Source of the DNA: Anniella stebbinsi
Lineage: Eukaryota > Chordata > Lepidosauria > Squamata > Anniellidae
DNA length: 64,000 bases
NCBI GenBank assembly: GCA_029215795.1
Contig: JARDYH010000002.1
Coordinates: 129,711,001-129,775,000, forward strand
Reading direction: 5' to 3'
In this document: piece after piece, positions 10,731-20,107 of the stretch
Layout of the letters: each line of letters opens with the position of its first letter
Numbering within the stretch: the first letter of the stretch is position 1
Notes under the pieces: generated by a model
Databases searched by the model: none
Seen by the model: only the letters and a program-made list of their open reading frames with translations
Told to the model about the DNA's origin: nothing
Program-made: the position numbers and the translations under genes

Positions 10731-11052
10731 TCATAGAATCATTGACTAGGATTGTTGTACTGCTCTAAAAGTCAGGAAGATTTTCCTGATGTCCAGCCGG
10801 AAAATGCCTTCCTGTAACTTGAGCCCATTATTCTGTGTCCTTCACTCTGGGATGATCGAGAAGAGATCCTGGCCCTCCTCTGTGTGACAACCTTAAGAGT
10901 GCTATCATGTCTCCCCTCAGTCTTCTCTTCTCCAGGCTAAACATGCCCAGTTCTTTCAGTCTCTCCTCATAGGGCTTTGTTTCCAGACCCCTGGTCATCC
11001 TCGTTGCCCTCCTCTGAACATGCTCCAGATTGTCTGCATCCTTCTTGAAGGA
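10731..11052 (-). mobile_element. CR1 LINE 3' end
   Basis: Starts (3' end on the minus strand) with CATAGAATCAT and continues through landmarks shared with 18730-19200, such as CTAAAAGTCAGGA.GATTTTC and CTGATGTCCAGCC. Relative to that copy it lacks about 130 bases just inside the 3' end (between 10753 and 10761). Confidence 0.85.
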
Positions 11053-11224
11053 TTTTTTACTTTCCCCAAAATTTGCACAGATTCATTCACAAGAAAATAT
11101 GCAAGTTTCAGCTGAGACATATGCCACGCTGGAAAGTATGCACAAGGGGAAACTCAAATGCAATGTTATGTAGTAACATCAGTTATGCAAATTGTTGTGG
11201 AGTTTCTTACAGAATCTTTTATGG

Positions 11225-11322
11225 AATCTTTTAAAACAATTAAAATTGTTTTAATCCTATGTAAACCGCCCAGAGAGCTTCAGCTATGGAATGCAATAAA
11301 TAAATAAATAAATAAATAATAA
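11225..11322 (+). mobile_element. L2-like LINE 3' tail
   Basis: GTAAACCGCCCAGAGAGCTT, CAGCTATGGAATGCAATAAA and an (AAAT)n tail; a 12-base block of the usual GGGGCGGTATAC motif is missing. Confidence 0.6.
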
Positions 11323-11959
11323 AAATTCTAATCTGTCTGTGAACGGATGCAAGAACGAACGACACCATACAATCCACGAAACACACGCAGGGCAGATTTC
11401 ACAAAATCCGGACAACCCTATGCATGCTGCCTTGGGCTCCTTGGAAGAAGGGTGGGAAGTTCATTCTTTAGTTCTTATTTTATTAATTTAAATCCCTTTT
11501 TCACCCACTCCTCTGGAGAGGCTTACACACAATATGTAAAATGTGACATTCCCTGCCCACAGACATACAATCTGAAAAGACATGGCATGCAAGGAAAACA
11601 GGATGGTCAGGAAAGAGGAAAACAAAATTAAGTATTCAATGGGGTTGTGCAATGGCACTGCTTTCCCTCCCATGGTGGTAATAGTTGAAGGAGGAGGCAC
11701 CTTCATAGGGTGGTCTTCAGTACAGTTGGTGGAATGGCCTGGTTTCCCCCATACAACTCATCCATCTGGCATTCAGGAGATTCCAACTGTGTCATGCTTT
11801 GGGCACCAATTACACAGAGACACATCTCTTTAATCAGGCCTTCCCCAAGCGATCATACTGCCCAGTTTGTTTGCTAATTTGGGAACTTTACTTGGTTTGA
11901 ATGTTTTTTTCCATATGTTTTATATACTTTTTGTATTCATATACTGCATCTTAATGTAT

Positions 11960-12310
11960 TTTACAATATATTGGCCTTGCTGGTCATTCCAAACCCCATT
12001 GGTGGGCCTTCTCGGTGGTGGCACCTGCCCCTTGGAAAATCCTCCCTCAGGCAGTTCAGGGGGGGGGGGCTGAAAATGTGGCATCTTTCAAACGCCCCCT
12101 GAAAATGCACTTGCTGACCCAGAATCTCCCTGGGCTGTAATTAAATTAATAATGTCATTCCATCTTACTGCTCCTTCTATTGCTTTAATTGTAAGTGGAA
12201 TTGCTTTTAATGTTGTGCTTTTAATATTGTATTTTAAATATGATTTTAATATTGATATGTGAACCACTTAAGAATTTTATTATGGTATATAAATATCATA
12301 AATAATACAT
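11960..12310 (+). mobile_element. Old L2-like LINE 3' end
   Basis: GGGCCTTCTCGGTGGTGGCA followed by CCTGCCCCTTGGAAAATCCT corresponds to the RAFSVVAP.LWN.LP coding end. AT-rich 3' UTR and a GTGAACCACTTAAGAATTTT tail follow. Confidence 0.55.
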
Positions 12311-12569
12311 AATGAAATATTTTAATGTATTTCACGATATATTTTAATGTCTTTTACATTGTATTTTAATGTATTTTAATCTCCCTATTAACCAATTAGA
12401 GATATTTTTAAAAAAGATAAGCAGCATATAAATCAAATTAACAACAACACTTAAGGTTTTGATCACCCCATGAGGGTCATGCAAATGCAAACCAGACCAA
12501 GATCACCAGCAGAGCTTGACTGAAACCTACATTAATATAATTATTACCCTTTTTCCACTGCATTGTTTT

Positions 12570-12650
12570 GTATAAACAGTGAACTCCAGCTATCGAGCAG
12601 TATAGAAATGTAATAAATGAATGAATAAATAAATTAATAGATTAATAGTT
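12570..12650 (+). mobile_element. Short LINE 3' tail
   Basis: AACAGTGAACTCCAGCTATC, GAGCAGTATAGAAATGTAAT and then degenerate (AATG/AAAT)n. Confidence 0.45.
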
Positions 12651-13012
12651 TAATCAATATTATTAAGAGGTGGTGGTGATAGATGAATGACTTTACAGGC
12701 AACCTTTTACTGTAGACCCTAACGGGGATTACCATGAGGGGACCATGATGTCTGGATGGAATTATGAAAATGTACACTAGTTACCCAACATGCTTTGCAT
12801 TTATTTACAGAAACCAAAAAATATATAAAATGTATTTACTCTGAAAAATCAATAAAAATAGTCAAAATTTGTATTCTACTTTACTTGTAGTGCCATTTCT
12901 TTACCACTAGGGGGAAAGGGAGGAGCCCAGGAAGGAAGGGGAGGAGGCAACGGCGTACAGCATATTTGATTTCACCCACATCCTTTCCCAATCTCAAAAA
13001 GAGGTGGAGCTA

Positions 13013-13039
13013 GGATATATATATATATATATATATATA
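13013..13039. repeat. (TA)n microsatellite
   Basis: About 13 AT units. Confidence 0.9.
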
Positions 13040-13262
13040 CGCATTATATGGCTATATGTGCTAAATTTTGAAGAAACATTTAGTTCCCAATGGTTTTTGT
13101 TTGTTTTTGTTTTGTTTCAAATTGACATCAATTTTATGGATTATTTAGTCCTGCCTGATAGCATGAGCTTGTTTTGAACTGTGTTGACATTGTGATTTGT
13201 AGCTTTTGCTATATAGACGTCGATCCATTTGCTTTATGGCGGTGACTTCTGTCACTTATTTG

Positions 13263-14011
13263 CAGGGTGGATTTGATTTAAATCAATTTGATTTAAATCA
13301 TGATTTTAATCACTACTCAGAAAGACCCAATTTAATCATGTTACTTCCCCGCCCCAAAAAAGTGCACTCTTCCTCGCTATAAGCTTAATACATATTTTAC
13401 ACAACTCCGAGTTACCAAAGGCTCATTCTTACTGGTATAATTTTAATATTTACAAGCAAATGCAGGTTTCATTTTTAGTTTCTTGTGCAGATCTATTTCA
13501 CTCCCAACAATCTATTCATTGATTTTTTTTTAACTTAGCACTTAAGAGGTAAAGGGGTTGGTTCTGTGTACATAGATTTACAAAGGAACAATGAGATTGT
13601 GATCTCTGCAGACACAAATTCACAGTTTTGAGAACTGTAAAACCAAGCATCTGTGATAATATCTTCTAGATAGAAAAATTGCCCAATAATCTTACAGAAA
13701 CCTCTGGAAGAGCATGACACTGTGAATGGATTAATGGAATGCATTTACCCAAAAAATTAAACATTGCATGAATATACAGCCTCATGCTACATAATTAAAA
13801 ACTAAGCCTTATTTCATGATGAATAACCTTTGGACTATAATGTATCTTAAATAGAAAACTACTTTAGATAGATTTTTCCTCAAAAAAGCATTTTATTAAA
13901 AAAATCCAATTTGAATTTAAAAATCCTATTTAAATAAAAAAATCCGATTTAAATTTTAAAAAATCATTTTTTTTATTTTTTTAAAAAAATCATGGATTTT
14001 TATCCACCCTG
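13263..14011. mobile_element. Non-autonomous hAT element, 749 bp, with 8-bp target duplication
   Basis: Ends are CAGGGTGGAT and ATCCACCCTG, a terminal inverted repeat. Flanks are CTTATTTG (13255-13262) and CTTATTTA (14012-14019), an 8-bp duplication with one mismatch, typical of hAT. Inside both ends are iterated GATTTAAATC-like words (13269-13308 and about 13905-13970). The middle is AT-rich and has no transposase frame. Confidence 0.8.
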
Positions 14012-14394
14012 CTTATTTATTTGTTTATTTATTTTAGGGAAACTGTTTTGAGCATGCAGTATATGGAAAGTGGGTGTATTGCACTCCAGTCCATTCAATG
14101 GAAATTTGACATATATCAGTTGATAGTATTTACCCATCTACGCTGTCATTATGTATTCCGATGATGTAGTTCCTGCAATCTCCAGGATGTGATGCACCCC
14201 TCTTGTTTTTCTGTTGTGCTTTACCATGGCCCTGATCTTACTTCAGCTCTCTGAAAATGCCTTTTCGCTCCTTGCAGCTGCACAGCTCTGTCTCCTGCAT
14301 CTTCTAGTAGTTGGAATCTGGTCCTGTTGACCTAGAAAGCTGCCATATCCCAGGTATGAACTATTCATCCATTTAGCCCAGCCTTGTCTATTCC

Positions 14395-14740
14395 AGAGAT
14401 GGGGGTGGTCTCTTTCAGCCTGAGGGCCGTATTCAATTTTTGAGAAGCTACCAGGGACCACATTTTAGTGGTGGGCGTGGCCGAGGGCAAAGGGGGTGGA
14501 GCCAAAAATATCCACATGTTGTAGCTTAAAGCCATTGGAGAGACATTTCAACCTGTTAGAATGGGGGGGGGGGACTACACAAAAGCTGGGAAGTCACCAA
14601 ATGCTCAGTGGTTTGGGAAAGGAGTAGGAATGTGTCCATCTGGGGAACCCCACAAGGTCACATTGTTAGCCCAGGAGAGCAGGATTTGGCTCCTGGGGCT
14701 GAGGTTCCCCAGCCTATGTCTTTCTGACTGGCAGATGCTC
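14395..14740. repeat. Old interspersed repeat fragments
   Basis: 14440-14480 has GGGACCACATTTTAGTGGTG followed by GGCGTGGCC. 14590-14720 is similar to 52950-53060 (both contain CATCTGGGGAACCC and a GGTCCCCAGGCCTG/GGCTCCTGGGGCTG block). Families not identified. Confidence 0.4.
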
Positions 14741-15017
14741 CCCAGGGTTTTGGCGAGAGGTCTTTCTCATCATTTGTTGAATGGCCTATGTATCTGGAAA
14801 CCCATTGAACCTGTGATCTTCTACATGCAAAGCAGGTGCCCTGCTAAAAAACAATGGGACCTTGCCAACAATCACTGTTTTTTGAATTCCTGTGGTAGTC
14901 CTAGGGAATGACCAGAAGCCATATGATTTGGTGGCCTTGCTAAGCAGATCAGGGTCTGGTGAGTGCCTGGATATGAACAGCGGCTTGAGCTTTGGAGGCA
15001 GGAGGCGGGATTAAAAT

Positions 15018-15154
15018 CAGGGATGGGCAGCGTGTGATCCCCCATGTGTTTTGGCCTACAACTCCCATCAGCCCTAGCCAGCATACCCAATAGTGACAGT
15101 TCATGGGAGTTGAAGGCCAAAACATCTGGAGGGCCACAAGTTGCCTACTCCTAG
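15018..15154. mobile_element. Short hAT-type MITE, hairpin
   Basis: A near-complete hairpin. The left arm CAGGGATGGGCAGCG...TGTTTTGGCCTACAACTCCC pairs with GGGAGTTGAAGGCCAAAACA, then TCTGGAGGGCCACAAGTTGC, CTACTCCTAG. This is a very common reptile MITE. A clear target duplication is not visible. Confidence 0.7.
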
Positions 15155-15565
15155 GCTAGATCAACACTACTGCTTTTTGACAGTATTGAAGTGCACTGAT
15201 CACTGTTGGGGCATATTATGCATTCTGTAGCAGAGGTTGGCAGCTCTGATGTCAGTAAAGCAGTGAACCCAGTCTGGACTTCAGTCACAACTCTAAAGGA
15301 CCTGCGCAAGGTGCTTAGCTAAAGTTCAGACTGGTTCTGACTGAAACCCAGGGTGGAGTCACCACCTCCACTGACATTGGAGCCAGCAGCCTCCACTGGC
15401 ATCCCTTACACCATTTTTCTAGCATTATTTCCCACTTTTTATTGCGTATCATCCTAAGTACTGCAGCAGATGCCACTGAGTGTGCTGTGACGTAGAAGCG
15501 CCCAAGAGGGATATAGCATCACCATAATGGGATTGCATCGCAATGACATCAGGTGTAGACCTGGC
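15150..15565. mobile_element. Possible MITE of the GGGCCAGATCTACAC type, interrupted
   Basis: The right part ends AGGTGTAGACCTGGCCCTG; the left begins CTAGATCAACACTACTGC. These resemble the ends of the compact hairpin at 17680-17760. The family Y copy would then be an insertion inside it. Weakly supported. Confidence 0.35.
15225..15410. repeat. Foldback repeat family Y, copy 1
   Basis: Shares with 16400 and 17455 the GGTTCTGACTGAAACCCAGG arm, the TGACAT.GGAGCCA end and a CTAAAGGA..TG middle. The left arm (GATGTCAGTAAAGCAGTGAA...) is complementary to the right. Confidence 0.55.
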
Positions 15566-16399
15566 CCTGATCTATATAAAAGAAGGTACAGGCTGCCCAA
15601 AGTTGTCCTGGTTATAAACTTTTGAAACATTTGCAACCTTGAACATTTTCCCCCCCTGTTTTTGAAAAAAAAGAACTTAAGTTAAAAGAGTATATTGCTC
15701 AGATCATGTCTATTTAAACAACATATCACATTGTACAGGACTAGCTGACATCACTTCAGATTGTCTGCAGCAGGAAAACTCATGGAAGACTGACTGCACC
15801 TATAAATAAAGGCCCAACTTTCTGTCAACTGAAGTTCACTCTTTCTGATAAGAATAGAATGCATCGTATGTAGCTCTCCATTGCCATCGTGTGGCAAAAT
15901 GTTGCACTAACCCGAGCATCAGAAAATGCTGACAGCCCTTCGCTGTAATAATGAAGTTGGCATTTTGAAAAGAACGCTACGCGCGGAGGAGATTTTCTGG
16001 CCTGCTCTTCAGGCTTCTTTATTTGCTATACTGACCCTGCATGGAAAGCTCTTCCATTGGGGAAGCTGTGCATTGGTTGCCATGCAAGGCAATCGCGCAC
16101 AAAACCCCACACAGCTGCATGTGTGGGTTTTCTTTTAGGGAAATTATAATGCATGAAAAAGCCCTCTGCCAAGCTAGAAAGGGATAAAGACTTTTAAAGG
16201 GGGATTTTCCCTACCACCCTTACACACCCACATGCAAAAGAGCAGTGTTCCAAGCGATTCACAAGAAAAATAAAACACAGGCATGTGATTGGCTAGCATA
16301 GGCTGTGGGATACCGTACTGCTGATGGTTGTGCAACAAATCTGGGGGAATGACATGCAGGTGCAATGTTGTTAATTGCTTAACTTCAGTGGAAGAACCA

Positions 16400-16630
16400 C
16401 CCAGGTTTTATGTCACAGTCAGTGGTGTCGTGGAGCCAGTGGAAGCTGGTGGCTATTCTGGGTTTCCATCAGAATTGTCGAGAAGTCCAAAGGAGCTATC
16501 CAAGGTTCTGGATCCTATTTCCCCAAAATAGGTTCAGCATTTTGGGTAGCTGCTTTAGAAGCCTGGCTGGGCCTGACTGAAACCCAGAGTGGATTCACAG
16601 CCCCACCGACATGTGAGCCACCAGCCACTG
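16400..16630. repeat. Foldback repeat family Y, copy 2
   Basis: Left arm GTGGAGCCAGTGGAAGCTGG...GGGTTTCCATCAGAA, central GCTATCCAAGG...TTCAGCATTTTGGGTAGCT, right arm CTGACTGAAACCCAGAGTGG...GAGCCACCAGCCACTG. The arms pair around about 16535. Confidence 0.6.
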
Positions 16631-16689
16631 AGTGGAGCCTGGCCTCACAGGGTTGAAACGCCGGGACTTTCTGATTTACAGGGATCCTG

Positions 16690-16960
16690 AGGTCACTTGT
16701 CACCCCTTCAGACTTCCCTGTTCCTTCTGAGCTTAGCTGCAATCCTCACAGTAGCTGGGGCATGCGGGGTGGGCAGGATGTTCCTAGCAACAATATATTG
16801 CTGTGAGCTATCCAATGCACACAGATTTAACATGCATGCATACATATAGATATAAATCAACACAGTTACCTGCATTTTGGGGCTCTCCTTGGAGCATGAC
16901 TATGGAGGCTTGGTCATGATGAACATCTGTATTTTACAAAAATACCACTACACCACTGAT
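16690..16960 (+). repeat. Interspersed repeat family Z, copy 1
   Basis: Similar along its length to 31835-32110. Shared landmarks are TTCCCTGTT.CTTCTGAG.TTAGCTGCA, AGCTGGGG, AGCAACAATATATTG and CTCTCCTTGG. No coding capacity. Confidence 0.55.
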
Positions 16961-17059
16961 TATGTTTCAAGGAGGAAACAGTAGCAAAATCATGATAAAA
17001 GAGGATTGGTTAATACAAAGTGTATCTATGCAGTGTAAGAAGTTTTTTTAGGGGGGAGA

Positions 17060-17164
<105 letters not shown>

Positions 17165-17454
17165 TCTTCCTTGCTTGCTTGCTTCCTGCACTTCCTTGTT
17201 TAGGCTTTCCTGCTTATTTTATTATCTCTTTCCTGTGTTTATGAAGGTGTGAATGTTGGTTGAAGGGAATATTCACATGAGATTCGGACAAGATCAGAAG
17301 TGGTTTAAACCAGGCTTATTGGACCTACTTTGGTTTTTTGTGGGTGTTTTGCTTTTACTACAGCCTCAAGATCCACCAGCCTTAGTCAGATGCAAAGGAG
17401 CTGCACTTAGAACAGAAGAACAAGATACCCGAGTCTAGAAATTTGTTTTGAACA

Positions 17455-17675
17455 TAAGAACTGGTGGCTCCCATGGCAGTGGGGCTTTGAATCCACTCTG
17501 GGTTTCAATCAGAACCAGTCAGAACACTAAAGGAGCTATCCAATGCACTGAACCTATTTGGGGTATAGGGTTCAGCACTTTGGATGTCTCCTTTAGAGTT
17601 CTGACTGATTCTGACTCAATTCCAGAATGGATTCACTGCCCACTGACATCAAAGCCACCAGCCACTACTGATGAG
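17455..17675. repeat. Foldback repeat family Y, copy 3
   Basis: The clearest copy: roughly 90-base arms (GGTGGCTCCCATGGCAGTGG...GAGCTATCCAATGC and TTGGATGTCTCCTTTAGAGT...CAAAGCCACCAGC) pair imperfectly around a centre near 17562. Confidence 0.65.
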
Positions 17676-17679
17676 ACCT

Positions 17680-17760
17680 GGGCCAGATCTACACCAAGCA
17701 GGATATGACACTTTGAAAACGGTTATAAACCGTTTTAAAGCAGTTGTGTAGATCTTGCCC
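17680..17760. mobile_element. 81-bp hairpin MITE
   Basis: The ends GGGCCAGATCTACAC and GTGTAGATCTTGCCC are inverted, and the middle AAAACGGTT-ATA-AACCGTTTT is a perfect palindrome, so the unit folds end to end with some mismatches. Confidence 0.6.
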
Positions 17761-18449
17761 TGAACAGAGCTTATGCAAATTCTACTCTTGGTTACCAAAG
17801 CTTTTCTTCCTTTCAGCTGCTGAATTTACGTGGGGGGGGGGATCCATTTTGTTATTGCCACTGATAAACCATTGGGAGTCAGAAATAAACCCCTCTCAAT
17901 CTACCAGAAATCACCCAGAAATCTACCAGTCAATTCTAGTTTACTTTCTGTCCACCCCGGTTTCAAAGATCGTAGAATGACAAACACATCACAATAATTG
18001 GTAATCCTTTTCTTTTGAGCTAAGCTGGAGATTTTTCATGAACAGCTATTAATCGAGAATAATTCAATAAATATAAATGGTTAAGTTATAAATTCTTCCA
18101 AAATGGATCACCATGATAATTCCTAAAAGCTTTCTCTCCTGCCCCCATTTTCTTCTTTACTTTATCACCATCTGCCAAATTTGGAATCATGTTATTGCTG
18201 TATATACTCATTTTCTCCATCTTGTCATTTTTGATTTTGTAACAAATACAATGTGGATGGTAAGAAAAAAACATAACTTTTAACTGGAATGTTCTGCAAT
18301 TAATTGCCACTAAAAGGGATGACCTGGGCATCTGCCAGGGCCACCCGAAAGAGGAGTCAGCCCTGGGTTTGGGGATTGAATAGCTCTTCCCTTCCTTTCA
18401 GATATACAAATTCCAACTCCACATTGCCACCACGTTGCTAAGTTGTCAG

Positions 18450-18720
18450 CTGACCAGGCTCAAGACATTTTGCTGCCTGAGGCAATATGGCTCACAGCCC
18501 CTTCCCAGTCCACACACAAAGCTACCTGGACTGGCAGGTAAATTCATACCGGTAATGGGATAGCATTCTCCGCCATACCTGAGGCAGTAGGCTAGCTTAA
18601 GGGGCTCAGGACAGATGGTGTAGCAGACCCAGCTAGGTCTTCCATCAGCAGGAACAGCTGGGTGGCTGCTGCTGCTGTTGCCCTCTACCATCTGCTGCCT
18701 AAGGTAGTTGCCTTACTCTG
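18450..18720 (-). repeat. Interspersed repeat family W, copy 1
   Basis: Shares CATTTTGCTGCCTGAGGCAA, CAATGGGATAGCATTCTCC.CATACCTGA and GGCAG.AGGCTAGCTTA with 28250-28430 and, inverted, with 41955-42190. Strand assignment is relative to the 41955 copy. Confidence 0.55.
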
Positions 18721-18729
18721 CTTAATGGA

Positions 18730-20107
18730 TCATAGAATCATAGAGTTGGAAGGGGAATAAAAGGCCCTCGAGTCAAACCCCCTGCTCAATGCATGAATCC
18801 ACCTTAAAGCATATCTGACAGATGGCTGTCTAGCTGCCTCTTGAATGTCTCTAGTGTGGGAGAGCCCACTACCCCTCTAAGTAATTGGTTCCATTGTCAT
18901 ACTGCTCTAAAAGTCAGGATGTTTTTCCTGATGTCCAGCCAGAATCCGGCTTCCTGTAACCTGAGCCCATTATTCTGTGTCCTGCACTCTGGAATGATCG
19001 AGAAGAGATCCTGGCCCTCCTCTGTGTGACAACCTTTCAAGTATTTGAACAGTTCTATCATGTCTCCCCTCAGTCTTCTCTTCTCCAGGCTAAACATGCC
19101 CAGTTATTTCAGTCTCCACTCACAGGGTTTTCTTTCCAGACCCCTGATCATCCTCGTTGCCCTCCTCTGAACACGCTCCAGCTTGTCTGCATCCTTCTTG
19201 AAGTGTGGTGCCCAGAACCGGACGCAATACTCAAGATGAGGCCTAACCAGTGCCAAATAGAGGGGAGCCAGTACCTCATGTGATTTGGAAACTATACTTC
19301 TATTAATGCAGCCCAAAATATAATTTTCTTTTTTTTTCTTTTTCTTTTTCTTTTGCAGCCACATCACCCTGTTGGCTCATATTCAGCTTTTGATCTACAA
19401 CAATTCCAAAATCCTTCTTGCTTGTAGTATCGCTGAGCCAAGTATCCCCATCTTGTAACTGTGCATTCGGTTTCTTTTTCCTAGGTGTAGAACTTGGCAA
19501 ATGTCTGTATTAAATTTCATTCTATTGTTTTCAGCTCAGTGCGCCAGCCTATCAAGATCACTTTGACATTTGTTTCTGTCTTCCAGGGTATTAGCTATCC
19601 CACCCAATTCTGTGTCATCTGCAAATGTGATAAGCATTCCCTACACCTCCTCATCCAAGTCATTAATAAAAATGTTTAAGAGCACTGGGGCCAGGACTGA
19701 GCCTGTGATAACCCACTTGTCACCTTCCCCCAGTTTGAGAAGGTACCATAAATAAGCACTCTTTGAGTCCGATTCTGTAGCCAACTGTGGATCCACCTAA
19801 TAGTTGTTCCATCTAGCCCACTTTTAGCTAGTTTGTTGATCAAAATTTCATGGGGCTCTTTGTCAAAAGCTTTGCTTAAGTCAAGATATATTATGTCCAC
19901 AGCATTCCCATAGTTCACAAAGGAGATTACCCAATCAAAGAATGAGATCAGATTAGTTTGGCAGGATTTGTTCTTGACAAATCCATGCTGGCTTCTCACT
20001 GCATTGTTTTCAAGGTGCTTACAGATTGTCTTCTTTATAAACTGCTCCAAATTTTTCCCAGGGATTGATGTCAGACTAACTGGTCTGTAGTTCCCAGGTT
20101 CCTCCTT
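18730..20107 (-). mobile_element. CR1 LINE, 3' part (split copy)
   Basis: Minus-strand CR1 with the CATAGAATCATAGAG terminus at 18731 and reverse-transcriptase coding upstream. At 20110-19680 the frame reads EEPGNYRPVSLTSIPGKNLE, then FFDWV...DIIYLDLSKAFDKEPHE. The C-terminal part at 19367-19104 reads [20 protein letters not shown] and [14 protein letters not shown]. Frameshifts and a (TTTTTC)n-type tract at 19327-19355 break it. The copy continues at 22403 after an LTR insertion. Confidence 0.88.
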
